A DNA stretch of 64,000 nucleotides from Bradyrhizobium sp. CB82 (GCF_029714405.1 NZ_CP121650.1:2299001-2363000); one strand, 5' to 3'; shown: positions 22,276 to 30,709, counted from the first letter of the stretch. Program-made: numbers and translations. Notes: generated by a model not told the origin, from the sequence alone.

Positions 22276-24216
22276 TCACGCCAGGCAACGGAACAAGAGC
22301 GCCGGATCGCGATAGGGATCGATGCGCAGCCGGATTCCGCCCCATTCGATTGCGGACTGCTCGCCGGTAAGAAGGTTCTCAACGCGTGCGACGTAGCGAC
22401 GTTCCCCGTTGAGGTCGACCGTGACGTCGTCAAGCCGGAGCCAAATCTCCCGCACGTCGGGCGACAGTGCGATGGCGACGAGGACGGTGTTGGTCCGGTC
22501 AATCGACTCCTTGACGAACGCGATCACGTCGCCATCGTCGATGCCGAGAAAGCGCAAATTCGACGTCTGTTGCAACGCCTTGTTGTCGCGGCGGATGCGA
22601 TTGAGTCCGGCGATGTAGGGTTTGATGTTGCCGGGCCGGTCCCAGTCGCGAACCCTGATCTCGTATTTTTCGGAGTCGAGATATTCCTCGAGCCCCGGAA
22701 CGGCCTGATGCTCGAGCAGCTCGAAGCCGCTATAAATGCCGTAACTGCCCGACAACATGGCTGCCAGCGCGATGCGCGACTTGAACATCCAGGGCTCGCC
22801 GCTCTGGAGGTGATACGGCAAGACGTCAGGTGTGTTGACGAACAGGTTGGGGCGATAGAAATCGCGTTCGGGATAGCCGGTCATTTCAGTCAAATATTGC
22901 TCCAACTCCCATTTTTGGGTTCGCCACGGAAAATAGCTGAAAGACTGAGCGAAGCCGAGCTTGGCGAGGCCCTTCATCGGCTTCGGACGAGTGTAGGTCT
23001 TGGAGAACAGGATTACCTCGGGGTGCCGGCGGCGAATGTCGCAGATCAACCACTCCCAAAAGCTCAGGGGCGCAGTGTCGTGATTGTCGATCGCGAAGAT
23101 GGTCACACCATGGTCGACCCAGAACAGCATGACATCGCGGAAGGCGTTCCACAATTCGCCTCGAGTCAGGCAGGAGAAATCGGGAACGACGATGTCAGGA
23201 TAGTCAACTGTCCGCATCGAGCCGTCCGCCCGCCATTTGAACCATTCCGGATGCTGCGTCAGCCAGGGATGATCCGGCGAACACTGAACCGCGAAATCGA
23301 GCGCGAGTTCGACGCCGTATTCAAGGCAGGTCGCAACCAGCACACGGAAATCCTCGTTGGTACCGAGCTCTGGATGCAGTGCATCGTGACCGCCGCCGGC
23401 CGCACCAATGGCATAGGGGCAGCCGGGATCGCCTGCGGCGGCCACCGGCGAATTGTTGCGGCCCTTGCGGCGGGTGCGGCCGATCGGATGGATCGGCGTG
23501 AAGTAGAGCACGTCGAAACCCATCGCGGCGATATCGCCGACACGCGCGATGCAATCCCTGAGTGTGCCATGCTGGCCCGCTACCTTGCCCTGGCTGCGCG
23601 GCATCATCTGGTACCAAGTGCTGAAGCGGGCCTCCTCGCGGTCGGCGAGCAGCGGGAAGAGAGGCGAGCGGGTGAGGTCGGGCCGCGCCTGGCTGTCGGC
23701 CATGGCATTCCTCAGCTCCTCCGCCATCAGCGGGGTGACCTCGCCGGTCTGCAGGAAATCCTCGCATTGCCGCAGGATGATTGCCGCGGCGTCGTCGTCT
23801 GCACCATGGGCCTTGGTCAGGAGGGCCGCGCCCTCGATCGCATCGAGCGTGACATCGGCTCCGCACCGCTGCCGGAGCTTGAGCCCATGGCACCAAGTCG
23901 CGAATTCGTCGGTCCAGGCCTCGATCGCGTAGACATATTGGCCCGGTTCTGGCGGGGTGAACGCGCCGACCCAGCGGTCATTGCCATGATGAAGCATTGG
24001 CGTGCGCTGCCATTCCCGATCCTGCTCGTGGCGCCAGAGCAGCGCGGCGCTGACCGAGTCATGGCCGCCGCGATAGATGTCCGCCCAGACATCGACGCGC
24101 TCGCCCGCGACGCGCTTGACCGGGAAGCGGCCGCCATCGACCAGCGGATAGACGTCCTCAATAAGGAAGGCGCCGCCGGTTGCGACACTCTCGACAGTTT
24201 GAATTGTCTTGTTCAC
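22276..24216 (-). CDS. GlgE-like protein (maltosyltransferase fold) with an altered active site
   Basis: By length (646 residues), order and most motifs this is a GlgE-family GH13_3 protein, normally alpha-1,4-glucan:maltose-1-phosphate maltosyltransferase. Family motifs are FTPIHPIGRTRRKGRNNSP, GGGHDALHPELGT, VQCSPDHPWLTQHPEWF, LFVNTPDVL and YLDSEKYEIRVRDW. The core catalytic stretch differs from characterised GlgE. RVDNPHTKP reads AIDNHDTAP: nucleophile Asp377 is kept, but the Arg two residues earlier is Ala375 (codon 23092-23094). SEAFT reads SKTYT: the acid/base Glu is Lys406 (AAG at 22999-23001). The loop with NPPKKYQDIYP, which holds the phosphate, is about 5 residues shorter and has none of that motif. 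It is first in the operon. It may be inactive, a scaffold, or an enzyme with another reaction. Confidence 0.85.
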   Translation of the reverse strand: MNKTIQTVESVATGGAFLIEDVYPLVDGGRFPVKRVAGERVDVWADIYRGGHDSVSAALLWRHEQDREWQRTPMLHHGNDRWVGAFTPPEPGQYVYAIEAWTDEFATWCHGLKLRQRCGADVTLDAIEGAALLTKAHGADDDAAAIILRQCEDFLQTGEVTPLMAEELRNAMADSQARPDLTRSPLFPLLADREEARFSTWYQMMPRSQGKVAGQHGTLRDCIARVGDIAAMGFDVLYFTPIHPIGRTRRKGRNNSPVAAAGDPGCPYAIGAAGGGHDALHPELGTNEDFRVLVATCLEYGVELALDFAVQCSPDHPWLTQHPEWFKWRADGSMRTVDYPDIVVPDFSCLTRGELWNAFRDVMLFWVDHGVTIFAIDNHDTAPLSFWEWLICDIRRRHPEVILFSKTYTRPKPMKGLAKLGFAQSFSYFPWRTQKWELEQYLTEMTGYPERDFYRPNLFVNTPDVLPYHLQSGEPWMFKSRIALAAMLSGSYGIYSGFELLEHQAVPGLEEYLDSEKYEIRVRDWDRPGNIKPYIAGLNRIRRDNKALQQTSNLRFLGIDDGDVIAFVKESIDRTNTVLVAIALSPDVREIWLRLDDVTVDLNGERRYVARVENLLTGEQSAIEWGGIRLRIDPYRDPALLFRCLA

Positions 24217-24317
24217 GGTGATGCCATTGACAAGAAAGTATCGTCTCGTGTCCCTTGTCGGGAACCGACGCTTGATACCTATATAGAAAGCCTCTTGTGT
24301 GTCATTAGTTCCCTCAC

Positions 24318-24343
24318 GGAACGACGTCAGCGGTCACGGAGTT
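24318..24343 (+). promoter_or_regulatory. Candidate EcfG-type promoter upstream of malQ
   Basis: GGAAC at 24318-24322 is followed after 17 bases by AGTT at 24340-24343, one base off the GGAAC-N16/17-cGTT stress motif, 78 bp before the malQ start. The same 205-bp spacer must also hold the promoter of the divergent 14-kb glucan operon; on the minus strand only a weaker GGAAC-N16-GCTT (plus 24288-24312) is seen. Confidence 0.35.
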
Positions 24344-24421
24344 GAGCCTGACTATCTTCTTCCTTCGCCTCATAAAAATGGGTGCCGCCCAATTTAAGGC
24401 GGCCTGCAAACCGCGTGCCGA

Positions 24422-26377
24422 ATGGATCTTTTAGCTGAAGCCAGAACCAAGGGCGTCCAGTCCGAATTCATCGATGCCTTGGGCAAGCTGCGGGTCACCG
24501 CGCCCGATGCCCTCGCGTCGATCCTCAAGGCCCTGCCGGAGCAGCACGCCTACCGCTTCGTCAGCGGTGCTGTCGTGGTCCGCTCCGGCCGGCAGCCACA
24601 CACCGACCTTACTGAAGCGGCCAAGCTTCCGCTGCGTTGGTCCGTCGTCAACGACACTGTGCTGGTCGCCCAGGGCGAGGCGCGCGAGCGCGTCATCGTC
24701 TGGCCCGACAATCTGCCGTCGGGCTACCATCGGCTGAAACTCGTCGATGCGTCCGGCGCGGCGGAAGAGGCGCCGCTGATCGTGGCGCCCGAGCGCGCTT
24801 TCACTGGCGATTTCGACCGCGGCTGGCTGCTTGCGGTGCAGCTCTACAGCGTTCGCTCCGCGCGCAATTGGGGGATTGGCGATTTCACGGATCTGGCCGA
24901 TCTCGTCGTTCTTGCCAAAGAGCTCGGCGCCGATGGCGTCGGACTCAATCCGCTGCACGTGCTGTTCGATGACCGCCCGGCCGATTGCAGCCCCTATTCG
25001 CCGAACAGCCGGCTGTTCCTCAATCCGCTCTACATCGACGTGGAGAAAATTCCGGAGTTTTCGCCAGGTCTGCTGCCGGATGCGCGCGCGACCGCGGCAT
25101 CCTTACGCGAGGGCGATCGCGTCCGGTATCGCGAGGCGGGGCCGTTGAAATGGCGCGGCCTGCGCGCCGCGTTCGATGCGTTCAAAGCCAAGGCTGGCCT
25201 TGGGCGCCGACAGGCATTCGATGCCTTCCGTCTCGAACGGGGATCGCTGTTGTCGCGCTTTGCCTGTTTCGAGGTACTGCGCCATCGCTTCACGGGACGA
25301 CCGTGGTGGGAATGGCCGACGGAGTGGCAGCGGCCGGACGAAACAAAATGCGCGGAGATGCGCGCAGGCCCCGATCACGACGAGCTCGAGTTCGTCGAGT
25401 TCGTGCAGTGGACGGCCGATTGGCAGTTAGCTGCGGCCCAGGAGCTTGCAGGCCGGCTCGGCATGAAAGTTGGTCTCTATCTCGACGTCGCGGTCGGCGT
25501 GCAGTCCGACGGGTTCGACGCCTGGAACGAGCAGGGCGCAATCTCCCGCCACCTCGCGGTCGGCGCGCCGCCCGATGTTCTGAACACGGTGGGCCAGGAT
25601 TGGGGTCTTGCCGGCTTCAATGCCGGCGGCCTGGAGGCGCAGTCGTTCGTACCGTTCGCTGACATGCTGGCGGCCTCGATGCGCCATGCCGGCGCGATCC
25701 GGCTCGATCACGTGCTGGGTCTGAAACGGCTTTATCTCGTGCCGCGTGGCTTCAAGCCGGACAACGGCGCCTATGTGCAGATGCCGTTCGAGGCGCTGCT
25801 GGCGGCGGTCGCGTGTGAAAGCGCCGCTCACAAATGCATCGTGATCGGCGAGGATCTCGGCACCGTGCCGGAAGGCTTTCGTGAGACCATGCAGGACTGG
25901 GGCATCTGGTCCTATCTCGTGATGATGTTCGAGCGCGATGACGCCGGGCGCTTCCATAATCTCGATCATTACCGGTCCAACGCGCTGGTCACCTTGAATA
26001 CGCATGATCTGTGTACCTATGCCGGCTGGCGCTCATTCAGCGATCTCAAGATGAAGCTCTCGCTCGGCCTCGACCCCGGCGAGAACGAGGAGGCGCGCTG
26101 GCACGCGCTCGGCATGCTCGACGAGATCCTGCGCTCCAACGCCATTCAAGCCAACGACCTCTATTCGGTGCTGGCCTTCCTGTCCCGGACGCCGTCGCGC
26201 CTCCTCGCGGTGTCGCTCGAGGATCTCCTGGGCGTGGTCGACCAGCCGAACATTCCCGGCACGATCGATGAGCACCCCAACTGGCGCCAGCGGCTGCCGG
26301 TCGTGCTGGAAAAGATCGCGTCGAGCATCGATCGCGCCGCGCTGAAGGCCGCAACGCGGGAGCGGTCGCACGGTTAG
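24422..26377 (+). CDS. malQ: MalQ, 4-alpha-glucanotransferase (amylomaltase)
   Basis: MalQ disproportionates malto-oligosaccharides by moving maltosyl or longer units and releasing glucose. It has 651 residues; the extra N-terminal region of about 130 residues is common in proteobacterial forms. GH77 motifs are present: NWGIGDFTDLADLV, PYSPNSRLFLNPLYIDV, AGAIRLDHVLGLKRLYLVPRG with nucleophile Asp, VIGEDLGTVPEGFR with acid Glu, and LNTHDLCTYAGW. It is divergent from the glgE-like operon and is followed after 37 bp by the GH15 gene on the same strand. In this context it would recycle short glucans left by GlgX and TreYZ. Confidence 0.95.
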   Translation: MDLLAEARTKGVQSEFIDALGKLRVTAPDALASILKALPEQHAYRFVSGAVVVRSGRQPHTDLTEAAKLPLRWSVVNDTVLVAQGEARERVIVWPDNLPSGYHRLKLVDASGAAEEAPLIVAPERAFTGDFDRGWLLAVQLYSVRSARNWGIGDFTDLADLVVLAKELGADGVGLNPLHVLFDDRPADCSPYSPNSRLFLNPLYIDVEKIPEFSPGLLPDARATAASLREGDRVRYREAGPLKWRGLRAAFDAFKAKAGLGRRQAFDAFRLERGSLLSRFACFEVLRHRFTGRPWWEWPTEWQRPDETKCAEMRAGPDHDELEFVEFVQWTADWQLAAAQELAGRLGMKVGLYLDVAVGVQSDGFDAWNEQGAISRHLAVGAPPDVLNTVGQDWGLAGFNAGGLEAQSFVPFADMLAASMRHAGAIRLDHVLGLKRLYLVPRGFKPDNGAYVQMPFEALLAAVACESAAHKCIVIGEDLGTVPEGFRETMQDWGIWSYLVMMFERDDAGRFHNLDHYRSNALVTLNTHDLCTYAGWRSFSDLKMKLSLGLDPGENEEARWHALGMLDEILRSNAIQANDLYSVLAFLSRTPSRLLAVSLEDLLGVVDQPNIPGTIDEHPNWRQRLPVVLEKIASSIDRAALKAATRERSHG

Positions 26378-26414
26378 AGTCCAGCCGCGACAATTTCAGG
26401 TAGGTCACACGGAA

Positions 26415-28217
26415 TTGTCAAAGATCGAAGACTATGCGCTGATCGGCGATTGCGAGACCACTGCCCTCGTCGGCCGCGACGGCTCGATCGACTGGCTATG
26501 CTGGCCTGCCTTCGATTCCGACGCCTGCTTCGCCGCGATCCTCGGCACCAGGAGGAACGGGCGCTGGCAGATTGCGCCGAGCCAAGCCCTGACGGCTTGC
26601 TCCCGCCGTTATCTCGGCAACACGCTGATCCTCGAGACCCGTTTCGAGACGGACGGCGGCTCCGTCGCCTTGATCGACTTCATGCCGCCGCGCGGCAGGG
26701 CATCCGACATCGTGCGGCTGGTGCGCGGCCTGAAAGGCCGCGTCAAGCTCAGGATGGAGCTCATCATCCGCTTCGGCTTCGGCGTCGATATCCCCTGGGT
26801 CCGGCGGACCGAGGATCGCTCCGCCGTGCTTGCGATCTGCGGGCAGGACATGACGGTGCTCCGCACGCCCGTCGAGACCCGCGGCGAGGACTTGACCACA
26901 ATCGCGGAGTTCGAGGTCGCCGCGGGCGAGACCATCCCCTTCGTGCTGACCTATGGCCCGTCGCATCTCGCGCCGCCCGAGGCAATTGATCCCGAGCGCG
27001 CATTCGCGGAGACAGAAGCCTTCTGGAAGGACTGGTGCGGCCACGCCAATCGCGACGGCGATTATCACGATCTCATCATGCGCTCGTTGATCACCCTGAA
27101 GGCGCTGACCTTTGGTCCGACCGGAGGCATTGTCGCAGCGCCGACCACGTCGCTGCCGGAAAAGCTCGGCGGGATGCGCAACTGGGATTACCGCTTCTGC
27201 TGGCTGCGCGATGCCACCTTCACGCTGCTGGCGCTGATGAACTCCGGTTACACCGAGGAGGCATCCAGCTGGCACAATTGGCTGTTGCGCGCCGCCGCCG
27301 GCTCGCCGGCAAACATGCAGATCATGTACGGCATCTGGGGCCAGCGGCGGCTGCTCGAATGGGAGGCCGATTGGCTCGACGGCTATGAGGGGGCGAAGCC
27401 GGTTCGCGTCGGCAATGCCGCCCACGCGCAATTGCAGCTCGATGTCTATGGCGAGCTGATCGATGCGTTCCACCAGTCGCGCATGGTGAAGCTGAAGCTC
27501 GATGACGAGAGCTGGGCGCTGGAATGCGCCGTGCTCCAGCATCTGGCCGAGGTCTGGGATCATCCCGACCACGGCATCTGGGAGCGACGCGGCCAGGCCA
27601 AGCACTACGTCTTCTCGAAGGTGATGAGCTGGGTCGCCTTCGACCGCGGTATCAAGAGTGCCGAGACCTTCGGCTTCAAGGCGCCGCTGCTGCACTGGCG
27701 CACCTTGCGCGACGCCATCCACCGGGACGTCTGTCAGAGAGGCTTCGATCCCGAGGTGAACGCTTTCGTCGAATCCTACGGTTCGAAGGTTCTCGACGCC
27801 AGCTTGCTGTTGCTGCCGGCCGTCGGCTTCCTTCCGGCAAAGGATCCGCGGGTGCGCGGAACGATCACCGCGATCGAACAGCACCTGATGCGCGACGGAT
27901 TCGTGCTTCGGCACGATCCGCGCGAAGTGTCCGAGGAGACGCAGCCGATCGAGGGCGCGTTCCTCGCCTGCAGCCTGTGGCTTGCCGATGCTCATGTGCT
28001 CGCTGGCGACCTCGACCGGGCGCAGGCGCTGTTCGATCGCGTGGTCAGCATCGCCAATGACGTCGGGCTCCTGGCCGAGGAATACGACTCGGTGGCGTGT
28101 CGCCAGACCGGAAATTTCCCGCAGGCGCTGACCCACATCGCCCTGATCAACACCGCACACAATCTGTCGGCCGCAAGGACCCACAGCGAGAAGCCGGCGG
28201 TGCAGCGGTCGCAATAA
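26415..28217 (+). CDS. Glycoside hydrolase family 15 protein (glucoamylase/trehalase-like)
   Basis: This 600-residue enzyme of the GH15 family is likely to release glucose from alpha-glucosides; the mycobacterial relatives of this subfamily are trehalases, so trehalose is a candidate substrate. Translation begins at TTG 26415, giving SKIEDYALIGDCETTALVGRDGSIDWLCWP, a subfamily hallmark. The (alpha/alpha)6 domain has GGMRNWDYRFCWLRDATFTLLAL, LQLDVYGELIDAF with the likely acid Glu, and EETQPIEGAFLACSLWLADA with the likely base Glu. There is no signal peptide, so it is cytoplasmic. It follows malQ by 37 bp and is probably co-transcribed, adding a glucan or trehalose breakdown step beside the synthesis operon. 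Confidence 0.9.
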   Translation: MSKIEDYALIGDCETTALVGRDGSIDWLCWPAFDSDACFAAILGTRRNGRWQIAPSQALTACSRRYLGNTLILETRFETDGGSVALIDFMPPRGRASDIVRLVRGLKGRVKLRMELIIRFGFGVDIPWVRRTEDRSAVLAICGQDMTVLRTPVETRGEDLTTIAEFEVAAGETIPFVLTYGPSHLAPPEAIDPERAFAETEAFWKDWCGHANRDGDYHDLIMRSLITLKALTFGPTGGIVAAPTTSLPEKLGGMRNWDYRFCWLRDATFTLLALMNSGYTEEASSWHNWLLRAAAGSPANMQIMYGIWGQRRLLEWEADWLDGYEGAKPVRVGNAAHAQLQLDVYGELIDAFHQSRMVKLKLDDESWALECAVLQHLAEVWDHPDHGIWERRGQAKHYVFSKVMSWVAFDRGIKSAETFGFKAPLLHWRTLRDAIHRDVCQRGFDPEVNAFVESYGSKVLDASLLLLPAVGFLPAKDPRVRGTITAIEQHLMRDGFVLRHDPREVSEETQPIEGAFLACSLWLADAHVLAGDLDRAQALFDRVVSIANDVGLLAEEYDSVACRQTGNFPQALTHIALINTAHNLSAARTHSEKPAVQRSQ

Positions 28218-28231
28218 ATGGCTTATTGTTT

Positions 28232-28307
28232 GAGCATGATCTCCGTGCAAACGCGTTCCGCGTTTGTCGCGAGGGAAAACCGCTTCACACCATTCCGGAT
28301 CATGCTC
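28232..28307. repeat. Palindromic intergenic repeat, family C
   Basis: The ends are GAGCATGAT and ATCATGCTC, and inside is a second hairpin, CAAACGCG-TTC-CGCGTTTG, followed by GCGAGGGAAAACCGCTTC. Repeats of this form are common between genes in Bradyrhizobium. It lies between the convergent GH15 and HAD genes; the IS630-type element has entered at its right edge. Confidence 0.75.
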
Positions 28308-28322
28308 TAAAGCGTGATGGCA

Positions 28323-28946
28323 TTAAGTTCGATAGCCTGAATTTTTGAGGTAGTTGGCGCATTCCTCTGAGGTAAAGGCATCGAGTGCGTTGCCGATTGC
28401 GGTGCAGACTGCGTCGACAGTTCGCGCGGCAGCTTTGCGAAGCAGGTGCTTGAGCTTGGCAAAGACCTGCTCGATCGGGTTCAGGTCGGGCGAGTATTTT
28501 GGCAGGAAGAAGAGCTTGGCCCCGACCGAACGGATGAGCTGGCGAACTGCTTTGCTCCTGTGGCTGCCGAGGTTGTCCAAGATGACGATATCGCCGGGTC
28601 GAAGGACGGGCAGAAGAACCTTCTCGACATAGGCGCGAAAGCTCACGCCGTCGATCGGCCCCTCGATGAACCATGGAGCATCGATCCGGTCGTGGCGCAG
28701 GGCCGCCAGGAAGGTCATAGTCTTCCAGCGGCCGTGGGGAACCTTGGCGTGAAGTCTACACCCGCGCGGCGCCCATCCCCGCAAGGGTGCCATATCGGTC
28801 CTGGTCCAGGTCTCGTCGATGAAGACCAGGCGCTCAGCTTCGACGCGATTTTGATACTTTGCCCACTGGGCTCGTCGCCGCGCCACCTCGGGTCGATCCC
28901 GTTCGCCAGCCGCCACGCTTTTTTTTGAAGCTGAGCTTCTCGGCAT
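28323..28946 (-). CDS. IS630-family transposase, DDE catalytic part (OrfB)
   Basis: This is the C-terminal catalytic part of the transposase, 207 residues from ATG 28946. The DDE triad is visible: LVFIDETW (first Asp), DIVILDNLGSH (second Asp) and YSPDLNPIEQVFAKLKHLLR (Glu). It overlaps OrfA by 113 bp. A run of eight A (minus strand; plus 28919-28926 is T8) lies in the overlap where OrfA reads FKKKRGGW and OrfB reads SKKSVAAG. The OrfB frame is +1 (equivalently -2) relative to OrfA, so slippage on the A8 run would join them into one protein of about 310 residues. It may also be translated alone or be disabled by an indel. Confidence 0.85.
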   Translation of the reverse strand: MPRSSASKKSVAAGERDRPEVARRRAQWAKYQNRVEAERLVFIDETWTRTDMAPLRGWAPRGCRLHAKVPHGRWKTMTFLAALRHDRIDAPWFIEGPIDGVSFRAYVEKVLLPVLRPGDIVILDNLGSHRSKAVRQLIRSVGAKLFFLPKYSPDLNPIEQVFAKLKHLLRKAAARTVDAVCTAIGNALDAFTSEECANYLKNSGYRT

Positions 28947-29262
28947 GTACGAAGTCCCAGACCGAGTGGTAGTCGACCTTCAGACCGCGACCGGCAAGCT
29001 CGGTAACGAGACCACGTATGGTGAAATCGCCGTCCTTGATCCGCTGCGACAGCCAGACGGCGTGGTCTCCCGAAACAGCCTTCGGCTTGTGACCGCCCAT
29101 CTGGCCGGGTTCAACGCTGCCGGTCTGCTCGACCCGCTGCATCCAGCCGATAGCCGTGCTGATCGCTACTCCAAACTGTTTGGCCGCCTGATTGCGGGAC
29201 ATCCCGCCCTCGATCGCAGCCACGACACGCTTGCGAAGATCCAGAGAATACGGCTTGCCCAT
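28834..29262 (-). CDS. IS630-family transposase, DNA-binding part (OrfA)
   Basis: This is the N-terminal part of the transposase, 142 residues from ATG 29262 (MGKPYSLDLRKRVVAAIEGG). It has a helix-turn-helix typical of the family (MSRNQAAKQFGVAISTAIGWMQR) and a second winged region (GGHKPKAVSGDHAVWLSQRIKDGDFTIRGLVTELAGRGLKVDYHSVWDFVHAEKLSFKKK in part). The useful part ends at the A8 run at 28919-28926; the remaining residues (RGGWRTGSTRGG...) are out-of-frame read-through. It would bind the terminal inverted repeats. Confidence 0.83.
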   Translation of the reverse strand: MGKPYSLDLRKRVVAAIEGGMSRNQAAKQFGVAISTAIGWMQRVEQTGSVEPGQMGGHKPKAVSGDHAVWLSQRIKDGDFTIRGLVTELAGRGLKVDYHSVWDFVHAEKLSFKKKRGGWRTGSTRGGAATSPVGKVSKSRRS

Positions 29263-29351
29263 CCATGCTGGCCTCCGTCCAGCCAGCATGATGAATCAGA
29301 AACAAGCTGATTTGGGAATCCCAAATCGATTCAACTTAACCCCATCCCGCT

Positions 29352-30167
29352 TTAGCTGATCCCGTTCCGCTTCAGGATCATCTCGATCGCGCCGGCGAAG
29401 CCTTCCTGCTCGTTGGTCGTCGTCACGCAGGTCGCCTCTCGCTTGACGTTGTCGGCAGCGTTGCCCATTGCGATCGACAGGCCGCTCACGCGGAACATCG
29501 CAAGGTCATTTTGCATGTCGCCGATGGTCGCGACCGCATTGGTCGAGATGCCGAGCCGTCGCGCCACCGACTGGACGAAGGTGCCCTTGTTGCAGCCGGG
29601 CGGGGTGACGTCGAGATAATAGGTCTGCGAGCGGATCGCGGTCGCCTGCGAGCCGAGTGCCTCCTGCATGACCCTCTCGCAAGCCTCCAGATGCGGCGCG
29701 TCGGCGCTGGCACCGACGATCTTGCATGCGCTCGACAGATAGGGCGAGAAGTCACTGACGATGGTCGGGTCGGCGCGGATCGCGCGCTTCTCGTGCGGGA
29801 CATAATCGCCGTCGGGATTGCGGGTGAGCCACTGATCGCTGGTGAAGATCCAGATGTCGGCGCCGAAATCGTCGAGAATCTGCAGGCTGCGCTCGGCGGC
29901 AGCGGCCGGAATCAGATGCTGCTCGATCGGTTTCATCCGGGGGTCCACGATCGAGGAGCCGTTGAAGGCTCCGACCGGCAGCGTGAGTGCCAGCGGTTCG
30001 ATGAGGAAGCGCATGCCGATGCTGGGACGACTGGAGGTGATGGTGAAGCCGATGCCGGCCTCACGCAGCCGCTGCACCGCGGCCTTGGCACGATCGGTGA
30101 GCGTCTTGTCCTTGGTCACCAACGTGCCGTCGACGTCGGAGACAACGAGCGAGATGGGTGGCGTCAT
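29352..30167 (-). CDS. Cof-type HAD-superfamily hydrolase (sugar phosphatase-like)
   Basis: This is a 271-residue HAD phosphatase of the Cof/IIB subclass, probably acting on a sugar phosphate in the cytoplasm. Motif I is VSDVDGTLV with both catalytic Asp residues, motif II TSSRPSIG, the motif III Lys is in GCNKGTFV, and motif IV is TIGDMQNDLAMF. The cap domain lies between about residues 85 and 195. It overlaps gntK by 4 bp (ATGA) and is the last gene of the pentose-phosphate operon. Its stop codon TAA takes its last base from the inserted IS630 element; before insertion it would have been TAG, so the protein is unchanged (ends KRNGIS). Confidence 0.9.
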   Translation of the reverse strand: MTPPISLVVSDVDGTLVTKDKTLTDRAKAAVQRLREAGIGFTITSSRPSIGMRFLIEPLALTLPVGAFNGSSIVDPRMKPIEQHLIPAAAAERSLQILDDFGADIWIFTSDQWLTRNPDGDYVPHEKRAIRADPTIVSDFSPYLSSACKIVGASADAPHLEACERVMQEALGSQATAIRSQTYYLDVTPPGCNKGTFVQSVARRLGISTNAVATIGDMQNDLAMFRVSGLSIAMGNAADNVKREATCVTTTNEQEGFAGAIEMILKRNGIS

Positions 30168-30709
30168 GACATGGCTCGTTGCGTTTTGGGGCTGCCGAGC
30201 TTGAGCTGGCGCAGGACATCGTCGACGATTGCACCGACCGCGGCATCGATCGAGACGGTGATGACGTGCTCGCCGGCGTCGGGAGGCTCCAGCGTCTTGA
30301 ACTGGCTCGTGAGCAGTTGCGGCGGCATGAAATGGCCCTTACGATGGGCGAGTCGGTCAGCGATCAGCTCCTGGGTGCCTTTCAGGAAGACGAAACGAAC
30401 GTCGTCGCGGCCGCGCAAAAGCACGTCGCGATAGACGTGCTTCAGCGCCGAGCAGGCGATGATGACGTGGCCGTCCGCCTTGCAGGTCCGCTCGATCTCG
30501 TCGGCGATGGCATTGAGCCATGGCCAGCGGTCCTCATCAGTGAGCGGATGACCGGCGGCCATTTTCGCGACATTGCTCGCGGGATGAAAGCTGTCGCCGT
30601 CCTCGAAATGCCAGCCGAGGCGCTTGCCGAGCGCCTCCGCGACCGTGCTCTTGCCCGAGCCCGAGACGCCCATCACGATCAACGCGCAGGGTAGTTCAGC
30701 GCCCGCCAC
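30164..30709 (-). CDS. gntK: GntK, gluconokinase
   Basis: GntK phosphorylates D-gluconate to 6-phosphogluconate with ATP, feeding the pentose-phosphate or Entner-Doudoroff routes. The GTG at 30709 is chosen because it follows GGAGGGCTTTC closely and gives a 181-residue protein of normal length; a longer frame starting at 30796 runs over pgl. The P-loop is MGVSGSGKSTVAEAL, followed by FEDGDSFHPASNVAKMAAGHPLTDEDRWPWL, ACSALKHVYRDVLL and GHFMPPQLLTSQFKTLEPP, all diagnostic. It overlaps pgl by 14 bp upstream and the HAD gene by 4 bp downstream, so the block is translationally coupled. Confidence 0.93.
   Translation of the reverse strand: MAGAELPCALIVMGVSGSGKSTVAEALGKRLGWHFEDGDSFHPASNVAKMAAGHPLTDEDRWPWLNAIADEIERTCKADGHVIIACSALKHVYRDVLLRGRDDVRFVFLKGTQELIADRLAHRKGHFMPPQLLTSQFKTLEPPDAGEHVITVSIDAAVGAIVDDVLRQLKLGSPKTQRAMS

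Larger units (their letters stand above)
28310..29352 (-). mobile_element. IS630-family insertion sequence with TA target duplication
   Basis: The element spans 1043 bp between two TA dinucleotides (28308-28309 and 29353-29354), the target of IS630/Tc1-type transposons. The terminal inverted repeats read AAGCGTGATGGCATTAAGTT on the left and AAGCGGGATGGGGTTAAGTT on the right (complement), 16 of 20 matching. Two overlapping minus-strand frames encode the transposase. Removing the element and one TA restores a junction between repeat C and the HAD gene with its stop codon as TAG. Confidence 0.9.

Noticed and set aside
24261..24286. GGAAC at 24261-24265 as a further stress promoter for malQ
   Set aside because: No GTT-like -10 occurs 16-17 bases downstream (the sequence there is AT-rich TATAG).
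22570..24345. Plus-strand open frame of 591 codons
   Set aside because: It is antisense to the glgE-like gene; the minus strand shows clear family motifs and operon spacing.
26496..28250. Minus-strand open frame of 584 codons
   Set aside because: It is antisense to the GH15 gene, which has the full set of family motifs.
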